Positions 22,322 through 34,360 of a DNA stretch of 64,000 nucleotides are shown one piece after another. The DNA comes from Ahaetulla prasina (Eukaryota; Chordata; Lepidosauria; Squamata; Colubridae). Within the stretch, counting starts at the first letter, position 1. Every line of letters starts with the position of its first letter. The notes under the pieces are model-generated. The model had not been told where the DNA came from. It searched no databases and saw only the letters and a list, made by a program, of their open reading frames with translations. The position numbers were made by a program, and so were the translations under genes. Location of the stretch: contig NC_080546.1 in the NCBI RefSeq assembly GCF_028640845.1, positions 31,269,020-31,333,019 on the forward strand, in the 5' to 3' direction.

Positions 22322-23174
22322 CCGTTACAGGAAGTCTAAATGGGACATTATCTCAGGCAGGGCTCAGGTAGAAGGTAGACAATCTCTAAGATACAAGGGC
22401 AATTTGCTATTCACTGGAAACAGTGGAACGGAATGCAAAGCGTAAGGGAGTTCTTTCAAGAGTAATATCTCTTGTGATTTTTTCTTAATAAATTGATGCA
22501 GAAGGAAATGGAACTATGTTTTAAAAAGCAAAGAAATCAAGATATGGATCAAGAGTTCTTTGATCATCCCTCTGAATCGATTTGAGTGGACAAATTCATT
22601 CCAGTAATCCATATCTATAGGTTCAGTTTGTTAGGCCTCAGCTGCATTTGTTAGGCCTCAGCTGGCTAAAGATATTCTTGAGCCCAGGCTCTCGATCTTA
22701 TCCTGGAACATATGTCTGTTTTGATTGTTCTTGTAAATATTTCCAATCTGGACTGTCTGTTTTTACCAGCACAAATTGGTCTCTCATATTTTTATGTTGT
22801 TTCTTTCATATTTTTAATATTCTGAATTCTTGAAGAAGAAACTTATGAGAAAACTAGATGAAATTAAGCATGGACATGTTTTGAACATGTTCATTAGGGT
22901 TGTTTGAATTAGAGGTGCTATCTAAAGAATTATTCAATCCTAAATATTGCTTATTAAATTAAGCTATTTGAAGATTCCATTGTTTATACTGAACTTTATT
23001 TTCATTTGAATATCTGCAATCATATTATAGTACACTTTCCTAGTTTCTTATAAACTTGAAGACCTGTTGTTAAAAGTCTAAGAAAAATTAACAAATAACA
23101 GATCTAAAGCAGAAAAATTAGAATTTTTAAAATTAAGGCAGGGATTCCAGGAGTACTATTTCATTGCTCGAAAA

Positions 23175-23418
23175 CAGGGGTGTCAAACTCGATTTCATTG
23201 AGGGTCGCATCAGGGTTGTATTTGACCTTGGGGGCCCGGAGTGGGCATAGCCAGGGTGGGTGTGGCCAGCTCGACATCACTTGTGTCGGGGCGACTGTGG
23301 TGGCCGGAGCACTTTGCCAGAGTGTCAGAGTGTTTTGGCTGACAGAGGCACCATGGGCCAGTCCTTCGCTGTTTCCAGGGCAGCCCTGTGGCCAGATAAA
23401 AGGAGTTTGACATTCCTG
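23175..23418. mobile_element. hAT MITE, CAGGGGTGTCAAAC family, copy 2
   Basis: 244 bp, ends CAGGGGTGTCAAACTC and GAGTTTGACATTCCTG, TSD ctcgaaaa (23167-23174) and ctccaaaa (23419-23426), 7/8. GC-rich interior including GGGCATAGCCAGGGTGGG. Confidence 0.9.
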
Positions 23419-23874
23419 CTCCAAAATATAGAATTTTTGAAACCCTGTGCAAGGTTCTCTCAGGCCCAGCTTCTCCTAAACAAAACAGGATTATTTTGAG
23501 CTTCTTTCTCATGTTTTCTTCAATCTGTAGATTGTGTAATCTTTTTATCAAGTCCTTTTTTAACAGATCACTCATTCTTCGCCCCAAGGTAAGCTATAAA
23601 TTCCTTTGCAGCCAGTTCACAGAGTGTATACGTGCCATGGTTTGAATATACTGTAACCCCAAAAGATCTATTCTCACAATTATTGTCTCAAACAGACACT
23701 GAATTTAAAAATCACCTACTTCAAAAAAGTCAAAAATATCTAAGAGGTTCTAGTGAGGATAACTGAGTATGATTAGCAGTAAAAAAAAAAACAATAAAAA
23801 GTAATATTTCTGGACTGTGTAGGAAGCAGGTGGGGTTGGATGTTCCCCCAAATCAAGCCCTCCCCTTGCAGATA

Positions 23875-24273
23875 CAGATAGTCTTCGACTTACAACAGTT
23901 CATTTAGAGACCATTCAAAGCTACAATGGCACTGTAAAAAGTGTCTTATTACCATTTTTCACACTTACAACCATTGCAACATCCCCATGGTCATGTGATC
24001 AAAATTCAGACGCTTGACAGCTGATTCATATTTATGACGATTGCAGTGCCCTGGGGTCATTTGATTGCCTTTTGCGCCTTTCTGGTTAGCAAAAGTCAAT
24101 GGGGAAGCCCGATTCACTTAACAACCATGTTACTAACTTAACAACTGCAGTGATTCACTTAACAACTGTGGCAAAAAAGGTGGTAAAATGGGGAGGAGGA
24201 TCACTTAATAAATGTTTCACTTAGCAACAGAAAATTTGGACTCAATGGTGGTCAAAAGTCAAAGATTACCTAC
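23875..24273 (-). mobile_element. TA-MITE (CAGGTAGTCC family), full copy
   Basis: Starts CAGATAGTCTTCGACTTACA after TA (23873-23874) and ends CAAAGATTACCTA before a degenerate CATA. The interior preserves ggtcatgtgatcaaaattca and the CACTTAACAACTG units. Confidence 0.85.
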
Positions 24274-24415
24274 ATAAATCTACCAGAGAGTAGAGTTTAT
24301 AATAAATATTTGTAATATGGGGAAATTTGAAAGACCATTTTGTGTTTTTGAGAATTCATTTAGGCATGCGATCCTCTACCTGCAATCAACTACAGAGTCC
24401 CAGAACATATTCAGC

Positions 24416-24456
24416 TGGTCCCTTCCAACTCTGTTATTCTATTCTATTCTATATTC
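24416..24456 (+). mobile_element. CR1 LINE extreme 3' end
   Basis: Reads TGGTCCCTTCCAACTCTGTT followed by ATTCTATTCTATTCTAT, the conserved CR1 3' terminus and its short tail, as at 39388-39420. Too short to say more. Confidence 0.6.
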
Positions 24457-25129
24457 TGGCATTTTAAATTTGTCTGTTCAGGCACACATTACCATAACAA
24501 CATTTTCAAACAAGTAATCTTTACAGAAGTCTTTACCTATTCTAGACTAGTTTCTATAGACAGATTTTCACAAATAAGCTATGCAAATGAAATCCACATC
24601 AATCTGGCACAAAAGGGCCCTCTCTTCACTGCACAAATATCTGTATTAGTGACCAAATATTTATAATACTGTAGTACATAAATATTTATCCTAGGGAAAG
24701 AGATTTTTGCCAAGAAGGTAGAAATAAACTATACAAAAATCTTCTTCTTAACTTATCCAAGAAGAAGCTGAAAATTACTGAGGGTTTACTGTTCCTGTTC
24801 CACATACTCTTTGTATCGACTTTTAAATGCCGTATAAAAATTACATATTTCTATTCAGAATGCAAGAAAATCATTCAGCTCTAAGCAATAATTGTAATCA
24901 AAGATTGGATTTTCTTCCTCTTTCCACAGAATAGCATGCAAGGATGATAAGCTCTGCTAAGGTATTGTTGTTATTACTCAGTACATTTTATTAAAATAAA
25001 TAGCAGGTGGAAAGTTTAGACACTTTTAACCTCCAGAAAAGGAGGAATTTTTAATTCTCCAAAGAAAAACTTCTTGATCTAAGGAGGAAAATAACTAATC
25101 AAACAGCTACAGTACACTATTTTGTTTTT

Positions 25130-25215
25130 ACTTTTAAATAGTGCTTTCAAGTCAATGTTGACTCTTGGCAATTACCTGGATTGAAGCCCTGTGGTTTTCT
25201 TGGCAAGATTAGGGT
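25130..25215 (-). mobile_element. SINE family C fragment
   Basis: Segment with gactcttggcaattacctgg and gtggttttcttggcaagatt, the same body region as the SINE at 17600-17850. Confidence 0.4.
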
Positions 25216-25559
25216 TGAGAGAAAGTGCATCTATAAAAATCAGTAAATATTTCAGAAAAATGTAATGTTGGAAACAAATTATGTCCAATAGGGTGGCACT
25301 GGAGCATATAATCACATCATGTAAACGATTTGTAACACTACACAATTTTGAGCACTTTAAGTTACTTATTTTAACTTTCAAATCCCTAAACAGCTCATTT
25401 TTTTAAAAAAATCGGTCAAGTAATTAACGTATTGTTTTAATCAAAAGCCGAAGAAGGGCACTTAAAAAATCCCAACAAAGCCCCAAATATTCAATCCTAT
25501 TTTCATGCAACTAATTACACTTAATTCAAACTTCACACAAAAGATTAAGGTCCAATGAA

Positions 25560-25680
25560 AATGTAATAATGTTTGATCTGACAAATAGTTATACAATCTC
25601 TTCTTAAAAACTTCCAGTGTTGGAGCATTTACAACCTCTGGAGGCAAGTTGTTCCATCTCTTTACTAAAGTAATGGGCTA
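25560..25680 (-). mobile_element. CR1 LINE C-terminal fragment
   Basis: Minus strand encodes LPPEVVNAPTLEVFKKRLYN then YLSDQ, the CR1 reverse-transcriptase C-terminal signature. It compares with LPSEVVGASSLEAFKNRLDC in the copy at 39260. Nothing upstream is retained. Confidence 0.75.
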
Positions 25681-27199
25681 TGAAATGCAAGAAGGGGGAA
25701 AAGGAAGGTGGTTAGCTTATTTTTAACTAAGATAACAAGAATCTAAGAGTGGCAAGACGGGATCTCAAAAGTCTGCCTGGTCAGCAATGCCTTTCTTTTC
25801 CCCTAGGAATATCAAGTTGTCACTTCATTTTCTGGCAATTGTTATTGAAGCAAAGCTAGCAGCATCATTAAATCAAATAAGATGACTGCCTCTGATGGCA
25901 GGTCGAAAATACCATTAAATAGGTTGTATTTTCTAAGGCCTCATTTCAAATATTCAATTCTGATGGAAACTGATTTGACCAATGTCCAAGTTGAATAAAT
26001 CCGCTGAATCAAATTAGAACCTGAAACTGAACTGCCAAACTGGATGCTTTTCTATTGATTCAAATGATTTGGGTGTTTCTTTTTTGGGGTTAAAAAAAAA
26101 CCAATGAGAAAACAGAGTCAATATGATTACTCAAATCTAACATCTACATCTAGTTAGCTTTATAAATTGTCAAACTGAACTAGATTTCTTGTGCCAGCAC
26201 ACTAAAATTTAGCACACTAATCTAAAGATAGTCAAAGGAAAAATACCAGATCCAGAAAATCTCATGCAATAAGCTATGAAGTGCTCACTTTGGATGTAAG
26301 TGAAAATTTACATTCTCAAAGAAAATGGGAAAGGGAAAATGATTTTAACTAATTTACCCTTTCATTCTCCATATTCCCATAAAACCTGTTTCAGATAATT
26401 TGGATATCCTTTAACAATAATGCATGAGATAACAAGGGAAAACTCATCAAAAATTAAAATATATCTATTGGATTAAAAATCTATCCATGAAGAACCATCT
26501 GTTTTTAGAAAGATAGATTTGTAATTCGTAAACAAAGTTTTTAAATGATTTTTAGGATGATTATAGAAAAGAGATAGGAATGTACCTCCTTGGTATGTAT
26601 GTAGAAAGCTAGAAGTTAGATTACAGAAGACAGTAGGGAAAGAAGATTTATGGACACAGTTTGTGTTGAGTTTTGCTGGAACTACTAGTTATTGTAGAAG
26701 CTTGGCAGCAAGTGCCACAGTTCTAAAATGGGGTTTAAAGTCAGAATTGTTGGCCTTGTGGCAGGCTTGTGAACTGTTTATATCAATATGGTCAATCAGA
26801 TGTGAAGAATGTGGCCTGACAGTTGCTGTTGATACTGATCAATTTTGCTCATGTTGAAGCTGGGACCAGAATACAAGCAGCCAAATAAAGCAAGAGTGGT
26901 GGATCATCTCTGAAGATATTAGTAAGCACATCCATTGGCTGGATGATTTTGGAGGACTGCAAGGATTTTCTATTGTCCATGTAGATGTCAAGAGAGAGGT
27001 CCAGAACAGCAGCAGTAAGCAGTATATACCTCCCTGGGCCAAAAAAAGAGAATGGCCTGAAAAGAAGAAAATCAACAATCTCTCTACTTCCAGTTGACAA
27101 TCCTGACCCTACTGGATGTTTCACTGGTGACCTTGGCTTCAAATTGCTGATGGTAAACAGTCTGCTTAGTGTAAGACCTTGCTTCTGCTCAAGTGTAGT
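25681..27199. other. No recognised gene; one unexplained frame pair
   Basis: Mostly AT-rich with no motif. From about 26850 to 27120 open frames exist on both strands (97 codons on minus, and the N-terminal half of a 170-codon frame on plus). I recognise no domain there. It probably belongs to the LINE family B insertion or an older element. Confidence 0.4.
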
Positions 27200-27660
27200 A
27201 TGTAAGACCTACTTAGGTCTTCGACAAGACCTAAGCTTAACTCACAGAATCATCTACTGTAATGTCCTTCCTGTTAAAGACTACTTCAGCTTTAATTGCA
27301 ATAATACTAGAGCAACTAATAGATTTAAACTTAATGTCAACCGCTTTAATCTAGATTGCAGAAAGTATGACTTCTGTAACAGAATCATCAATGCTTGGAA
27401 TACTTTACCTGACTCTGTTGTCTCTTCCCACAATCCTAAAAGTTTTATCCAAAAACTTTCTACTATTGACCTCACCCCATTCCTAAGAGGACCATAAGGG
27501 GCGTGCATAAGCGCACAAACGTGCCTACCGTTCCTGTCCTATTGTTTTTCTTTTCTTCTTTCTATATATATGCTTATACCTCCTCATATTTACTCATATA
27601 TGTTTATATACTGTATAATCTTTGTATGATTCCTACATATATTGTGACAAAATAAATAAA
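27200..27660 (+). mobile_element. LINE family B, RT C-terminus and 3' UTR
   Basis: The plus frame reads LSLTHRIIYCNVLPVKDYFS, RFNLDCRKYDFCNRIINAWN and TLPDSVVSSHNPKSFIQKLS, ending DLTPFLRGP. The (F/Y)xxRxxxxWNxLPxxVV motif is the C-terminus of CR1/L2/jockey-type reverse transcriptases. The 3' UTR starts GGGGCGTGCATAAGCGC and ends ACAAAATAAATAAATAAAC. It shares its end with 10640-10845, so it is a distinct family from L3, CR1 and L2-like here; I cannot name it. Confidence 0.7.
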
Positions 27661-29276
27661 TAAACAAATAAATAAATAAGTTGTTGGTGGATGAGCAGAA
27701 CTGGTGGACAAATTGGCAGTCTTGGTATAACATGTAAGCAGCTTGATTATTAACCGGCATAAGGTCCCAGGAACATATTACACTTGGGCAGTGGGTGTTG
27801 CAAGGGATTGTCAATGTATTTTTATATGGAATTTAAAGTGCTGGTCTTAACTTACAACACTTAACCAAACATAATTAACAGTCTAATATGCATAACTAGG
27901 AGGGGAAAAAATTGATGATGGTGTGGATGGAGCTGCAATCCACAAGTCTTAAAGTTGCTAAGGTTGGACACTCCTGCCTTAGGCTTTCCCTAGTGCTGAA
28001 TGCTTTCTAGACCAGGGGTGCCTAGTGCTGAATGCTTTGCTGGCTGGAGAATTCTGGGAGTTGAAGTCCTCCAGGCTTAAAGTTGCCAAGGTTGGAGACC
28101 CCTGGTCTAGAAGTCAATTAAGAGCCCTTTTATTCTTTCTTAATAGATTAAAGGAATGACATCATCCTATAAACATCATACCACAATCTTCCCACATACA
28201 TACACACATTCATGGGTGTTTTAGTTGTTTTAAAATGAATGCTGATTTTATGTCTATTAATTATTATCTTGACTGCCTTACTATTTCAGATTGCGTACTG
28301 CCAGCAATCGTAAAACTACAATAGCACTGAAATTAGTCACCTAATCAATTAATCAATAGAAAGAAGTTGGTATAGTTTCAGTATGAAGGGAAAAATTAAT
28401 ACAATCCTGCACGAAATATCTGGTTTGTATGCATATTTATAAGGCAAGGTACTTTACCAGTTTTGTTAGCACTTAATTAAATGAAAATATTACACTAGTA
28501 GAGCACAGCAGTTTTAGTTCTGATAACTTAAGACAGAATACCAAAATTTTAGGGGTGGGGGGGGCAGTTCATAGGCAACATTTGGAATGGGTTTTAATGT
28601 TTCAGCAAAATTAAGTATCATTCACAATTTATGCTAAAGAGCCGTTATATGAATTTAACAGACTAAATTATTCACACATTATTATGTTTTCCTTTTCTAA
28701 ATGTATTTGCATGATTTACAAGAAGTATCTATTTATAAGTTAAGCATTGCTATCACTTTGAGTAACACAATGAGGGGACTATGAATCACTTCACCAGATC
28801 ACAGCATGTTAAGCCTGACAATGGCAAAAATTATCAGTATATCACAGCCGCGAAGAGGCACTTAAGGGATGAAATAGATCTTTAAGCCTATTGTTGTCAT
28901 TTCTTACATAAGAACCTCTCAAATTTGTGATGGACTGAGCTCCACCATAAATCTTAAGCAACCTTCAATACTGACCTCTGAATATGTGTTTTAGCAAAGA
29001 TTAAAAATGTACAATAACATAATGTTTAGATAAAAATGCACAGTTTTGAAAATAATGTAATTGTATAATCCAGAAAACATCAACCTTTGGTTGTTCTTAT
29101 CTTTTTCGCACAGATAAGGTGTAGGCTGTTTCTATAACCCATAATCAAATAACTGTTGATTATTAACACAGAAAAGTAGGATAATATGTGGCTTCTACCA
29201 CAACCAGCACAATAGATAATGAAAACAACTATCAATTCTTGAAAAGTCAAAATATTTTGCCATACATATAAACAAT
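27661..29276. other. Intronic DNA with two small hAT remnants
   Basis: Apart from the MITEs at 27931-27977 and 28013-28104 and a short G-run at 28553-28564, nothing is recognised. Confidence 0.5.
28013..28104. mobile_element. Small palindromic hAT MITE with replaced left arm
   Basis: The right arm is normal (tctgggagttgaagtcctcc to GGTTGGAGACCCCTG). After CAGGGGTG the left arm is replaced by CCTAGTGCTGAATGCTTT, which is also present just outside the element at 27989-28006. TSD ttctagac/gtctagaa matches 6/8. A half-element of the same family precedes it at 27931-27977. Confidence 0.65.
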
Positions 29277-29284
29277 CCCTAACC

Positions 29285-29485
29285 CCAATGGTGAAATCCA
29301 CTTACCTTCGCTATCGATTTTGGCGCGTTCCCGCGCAGGAGCACACATACAATACATACATGCATCTTCTGCTCAGACGCAGAACCTTCTGCACATGCGC
29401 AGATGGTTAAAAAACAGGACAGAATGATGTTCCAGTGGGTGGGCGGAGCTTCCTGCCAGATAGAACCGGGGGGTTTTCACCACTG
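29285..29485. mobile_element. hAT MITE (CAxTGGTGAAA family)
   Basis: 201 bp with ends CAATGGTGAAATCCAC and GGGTTTTCACCACTG, candidate TSD ccctaccc/cctaaccc (6/8). GC-rich inner part with GCGCGTTCCCGCGC and CTTCTGCACATGCGCAG motifs. Confidence 0.65.
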
Positions 29486-29493
29486 CCTAACCC

Positions 29494-30010
29494 TATATAT
29501 AAATTACTTCCAACCATACATTGCTAGGAAGAAAATTTAGAAAAAAGCTTTTTTCTTAAGTATTAACATTCTATGTCCTTAAAAATCAACTGCAGCTTAA
29601 TTAAATTATACATCCAACTTTTTGTGCTGCTACTGGTAGTTAAAAAAAGGCAATAACTAAATACCCAGAGAGTAAATTGTCCTTGAAATAATATTTGATC
29701 ATCACAGAAAAGCAAATGGCCTGAATGACATTCCATTAAATCTTACAATGTATGAAAACTGGATACATCAATGATATATATACTGTCTTTCATGCATGTA
29801 AATGCAATCATTATAACAAAGGAACAATGAGAAGAATGTAGGCTTACAGAATGCCAAATCACATTTTTAGCAAAACCTTTTTGACCACTGAAGTTAAATT
29901 GTATGCAGATCTGCAAACATTTCAATAAAATTTAAGTTGTAAAATTGTTCAAGAAGTAAATCCATCATTAATGATACAATTAAAATTACAGATTTTACAG
30001 ATTACAGATT

Positions 30011-30048
<38 letters not shown>

Positions 30049-30358
30049 GGATACATCTGCTCCAGCTTCTGCATTTAGGGTAGATTTAGGAATACCCTTA
30101 ATGCAATTAAGGAATTTAATTATTGCTTGAAGATTCTATCAATGGACTTGCTTATATTATTAAGGCTATGTTTTGAAGAGCAAACCTTCAAAAGGGTCCC
30201 CTCACAGGTTGGCTGTTCAAATTCCGAATTTTTTTTTTACAATGGTTCCAGTTTCATTCCCAGTTGAAACATGGAAATAAAACATGATTTCAAACAAATT
30301 TGGATATGACTGCCCAAAATGGCCTAGCATTTCTTGATTGTGCTAAGTCCTTAAAATG
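29494..30358. other. AT-rich DNA with a TG microsatellite
   Basis: Only the (TG)n at 30012-30047 stands out. The 60-codon minus frame at 29743-29925 has no recognisable motif. Confidence 0.5.
30012..30047. repeat. (TG)n microsatellite, about 36 bp
   Basis: Uninterrupted GT dinucleotides between ATTACAGATTG and TTGGATAC. Confidence 0.97.
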
Positions 30359-30366
30359 GTTGGCAC

Positions 30367-30501
30367 CAGAGGTGGAATTCAGCCGATTCAGACTGGTTCG
30401 GGCGAACCGGTAGTGGCAACCACATGCATGCGCTGACGGGGTGCACTCACATTTCCATTGCTAGGTGAACTGGTTGCTACAGTATGTGAATCCCACCTCT
30501 G
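30367..30501. mobile_element. hAT MITE (CAGAGGTGGAATTCAGC family), short copy
   Basis: Ends CAGAGGTGGAATTCAGC and GTGAATCCCACCTCTG, 135 bp, including CGGGCGAACCGGTAGTGG as in the copy at 38497. TSD gttggcac/gctgatac matches 5/8, the differences being transitions. Confidence 0.75.
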
Positions 30502-30509
30502 GCTGATAC

Positions 30510-31940
30510 AATATATATATCAGTTTTCCAGATAAAAAAAGCATTTAGAATCTACATACCTCAAAGCATCTTACTCTGGCAATGGCAACTCAGTTCTAAG
30601 GCAAAGTACAATAAGTTTCATGGAATTCCTTTTGCAGAAAAACAGTGTAGGATGGAGTGAGATGGATTGCTTAGGACAGATCAAGGATGACTCCAGAGAT
30701 GATAATATAATATGAATACAGAGGATTTGCCTTTTTCGTACTGCTGTTTATAGTTTCTTGATATGGATACATGACTAAACAATAAAATAATTTTGTTATT
30801 GATACAAGAAATTCTAAGCAATTGAATCTTGAAAATACAATGTAAATGCAATATATAACTACATTAAAATTGTCAACTCCAGAAAATCCCTAGAATCTAC
30901 GACTGTATTTTCCAGCATCAACAACTGCCAGAAATATTGACATTTCTGCCATTTAAATCTCTTCACAAACACACACACTGAGCTCTGTGCTCCCATTTAG
31001 AAAACAGAAAAACAGGATAAATCGGTGGAGGATCCAAGAATTATTCATTCTTAAGAAATCATGGCACGTGCCAGTTTCCTTAGAAGCTGCATAAACGAAT
31101 ATGAATTGCTCTTCCTAGCACAGTATCTTTATCTGTTGCTGGAATTATGAAGAATAAGTATTTTGTTGCTAAGTAATATCTCTCAGAAAGAGAAAGAGAA
31201 CCTTTGAAAATGGTACCTCAAATTTGTAAGACAAAACCTATATACAGTCACCCACTCACGTAGGACTAATTGGCTTTTTAAAGGCTATCAGATAAATTGT
31301 GATGGATTGTGTTAATGAAACATCAGGAAATTGGTTGAAAATAAACCCCATTCTGCTCTGATGAATCTAACATGCTTCTGATAGCCTTTGCTAATCTATT
31401 AATACATGGCTTTTATAATCTACTTCCTTGATCATTTATTTGCAGTTCTTTGGCTGGTATAAAGCTACTTATCTAGCTGTACCAAACCTGAAATATTTGG
31501 TCTTTCTTATACATAACTCCAGACACCTCCCTCTCTTTACTAACTGGCAAACAATGCAATTTATTAGCAGGAGTTGCCTGCTAAATAGTTGGATCTTTTT
31601 ATGTAAAGCTAGGCTTTACTAATAATGCTGTGGCTGCAAAACATTTTAATATTTATTTAACTTAACATTTAATTTTTTCCAAGGATCTTTCAGTAATACA
31701 AAGAAAGTAAAAATGAAGAATATATCTTTGCATAAAAATGTAATAAGTGTATTTTAAAATACGATTTAAATAATTATTTTAAAATAATTATGCTATCATT
31801 ACATTACTTGAGCTGATACTATCTAAAATGAAGTTCTACTATCCAAACTTTTATATTAATTAATACATAAATTTAAATATGTTCTAATAGGCAGGCATTA
31901 TATAGTAGAACATTCCACCTATAAATATAACATCAATCAA
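30510..31940. other. AT-rich intronic DNA, nothing recognised
   Basis: No gene, repeat signature or RNA structure recognised. Confidence 0.5.
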
Positions 31941-32278
31941 TGTTCCAGCTGACGAACCCAAAGCAAGCATGGCAGAGATGATTCAACCTTTTAATGCAAA
32001 ACTTTATTAAGTACATGACTTTGGCACAGATGAGGGCAAAACCAGATCTAACCATTTCCTGCACAAGCCCACCTAGTTAAAGTTTAGGTTTTTCCTCCCC
32101 CTATTAAACCAGGTCACATTGTCCAATATAGTCTGGTATTGTTGTGAGAAAGTCTTTTGGTTCTGGTAAACACCTGCCGAAGTGTCCTTGATTCCCACAA
32201 ATGGCATCTTGATGTCTGGAGGCTACATTGTATCTACCCGTTCCTTCCCCACATTGTTCACTGGCAAGCTGAGAAACA
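31941..32278 (-). mobile_element. Possible solo LTR
   Basis: Begins TGTTCCAGC and could end GCTGAGAAACA, a TG...CA-type interval. An AATAAAG signal on the minus strand lies near 32005, about 65 bp from the would-be 3' end. Flanks atcaa/ataat match only 3/5. The right boundary is a guess; I keep it because the left end and signal position parallel the two better LTRs in this window. Confidence 0.35.
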
Positions 32279-32636
32279 ATAATAGTTGCAACAGCAAAAG
32301 CACCTTTTGAAGCTTGACATCTTTTTCAGAGCACACACAATATAGAAGCTGTTGTAATTAAAAGCACATCTGAATTAGGTAAGAACCAATAAAACGGCAA
32401 CCATCATATTAACTGCATGTGTAAAATTATCCTCATCTTTGACCTCCTCCTCCATCTCTTTCCCCCCATAGTGTAGGAGATGACAAGGCTGAATCCAAGG
32501 GAAGGGTAAAATGCATCATCAGTATCGAGTCCTTTCATGCCCGTAAGAGATCTAAGTTCAGCCCACCTTGAATTCCATTAACTTTTATCTACCGCCAATT
32601 TACTTTGGCCTTTAATAGTCCAGATTCTTGTAGAGC

Positions 32637-32930
32637 AGGGATCCCCAAAACCCAGGCAATGGCCCACTACCAGGTCGTGGCCTATTCACGACCGGGCCAC
32701 ATGAGCGGTGAGTCAGCATGCATGAGCATGCACAGCTCGAATCACACGAGTGGTTCGATGGAGGGCACCCATGCACAGCTCAAATTGCGTGAGTGGCAGA
32801 CTGGTGCGCCACATGCCACATGCAATTAGTTGAGCTTTTTGTGCATATGCATGCACACCAGCCTGCCACTTGTGCATCCATTTCCCCTTTCCCCTCCCAG
32901 CCGGGCCACCAAGCCGCAAAAGTTTTGAAG
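32637..32930. mobile_element. hAT-like GC-rich element, partial
   Basis: Starts CAGGGATCCCCAAAACCC, a degenerate hAT end, followed by CCCACTACCAGGTCGTGGCC and CCGGGCCACATGAGCGG. It is related to a vertebrate family built around CCGGGCC blocks (from memory). A matching right terminus was not found; similarity fades after CCGGGCCACCAAGCCGC. Confidence 0.5.
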
Positions 32931-33393
32931 AGTTTAAACTTGTCAAAAACCTTTATATTCATTCAAACTGCTTGGATTTCTTGGATTTCCCCTGCGCTTG
33001 ACACATAGTTTGAACAATTCAACGTAGCATAGATATGGCTTCTGCCTCTTATTTCGCAGAGTACAATACTGTTATTATTATACTTGCAGAGCTTGGGCCA
33101 AGACAGCTTAATTCAGCTACCTTGCAGAAGCTACATAGAAAGGCACAGCTACGGAAATCACCTGGGAATTCATTGTATGGTACCATGAAATCCATAAGGA
33201 AATGAGATAGGCTGTATATAATATATTTACATAATGGAAGTTTAGAATATTTAACATTCGCCTACTGAATTTGCACCTGTCCCACAGTTCCCTCACAGTG
33301 GGTTTTCAAATAAAGGCTGAAGCAATGGAAAAATTGTAACAAGAAGGTAGACATTCCTTCACATTCCATACTACTTCTGTCAATAGAAGTATA

Positions 33394-34360
33394 GAGGTAG
33401 TCTTCAACTTACAACCATTTGTTTAGTGACCATTCAAAGTTACAGTGGCACTGAAAAAAGGGACTTATGATCAGTTATCACACTTGTGACACAACTGTCA
33501 CAGCATCCCCGTGGTCACTTGATCAAAATTTAGCAAATGGCATGTATATTTACAACAGTTGCAATATGGCCAACGGGGAAGCCAGATGTTTCCAGGCCCC
33601 AGTAGGTAGTAGAAAACTCAGTCAGTGTGAAAACAAACAAACTTTATTCAAACAGCTGAGAATTACTTTATTCTCACCGTAGTTCAACTAAATTAAAGCA
33701 AATTCCTCCCAACACAAATTCCTCAGTCCTATCATCAACCTTGGTCCAATTAGGCAAACTGCCAGAAGCCTTTCTTGCCAAAAGTTCAGAAGACACCAAT
33801 ACAAAACAAATGCAAGAAGACGAAGCTATCAACATTGTTTTCCAGCAAAGGCCAAACACCGTTGCTGGTCTTTTAAGCCTTATGGGAGGGGCCAATCATC
33901 TCTTGGCCTACGCCTGAGTTGTCTTCTTTGCTTGAGCTGCTCTTGCCTTCTGGCAGCTCTTCTCATGTATGCATTAGGACAGGCTCCTCCTGTTCCTCTG
34001 CCTCACCACTGTCAGTTTCTGGAGGCTCTTGAGTTCGCACCTCACTCTGATGGCCCTGGCCCCACCTCAGCCTCCGACGCAGAGCCCTCATCCGGGCCTT
34101 CCCCAGCTTCCAAGACTGGCCCATGCTCTTTCTCAGCCTTATCACTGTCCGACTCCGTTGCCAGCTCTGCAGGCTGCTGGCAGACCACAACACCAGATTC
34201 AGTTAACAGCTGTGCTACTAACTTACAACAACTGCAGTGATTCATTTAACAACGGGTGGCAAAAAAAGGTTGCAAAATGGAGCAAAATTCATTTAACAAC
34301 TTTTTTGCTTAGCAACAGAAATTTTGGACTCAAATGTGGTTGTAAGTCGAGGACTACCTG
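33394..34360 (-). mobile_element. TA-MITE (CAGGTAGTCC family) split by a solo LTR
   Basis: The left part, 33394-33586, begins GAGGTAGTCTTCAACTTAC. The right part, 34198-34360, ends GTAAGTCGAGGACTACCTG. Both outer flanks are TA (33392-33393 and 34361-34362). Removing the insert and one CCAGA copy rejoins ggggaagccaga to ttcagttaac, the expected MITE interior. Confidence 0.93.
33587..34192 (-). mobile_element. Solo LTR with exact 5-bp target duplication
   Basis: 606 bp, starts TGTTTCC and ends CACAACA (TGTT...AACA), flanked by CCAGA at 33582-33586 and 34193-34197. On the minus strand a TTAAAAG TATA-like box lies near 33870 and AATAAAG near 33642, followed by TTTGTTTG and about 55 bp to the end, giving a U3-R-U5 layout. 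The region has open frames on both strands (for example a serine/glutamate-rich 67-codon minus frame), but an LTR is not expected to code, and I treat them as incidental. No internal retroviral sequence remains. Confidence 0.93.

Noticed and set aside
33932..34245. Serine/proline- and glutamate-rich frames on both strands
   Set aside because: They lie wholly or mostly inside the 606-bp solo LTR. LTRs of this type do not code, and no domain is visible.
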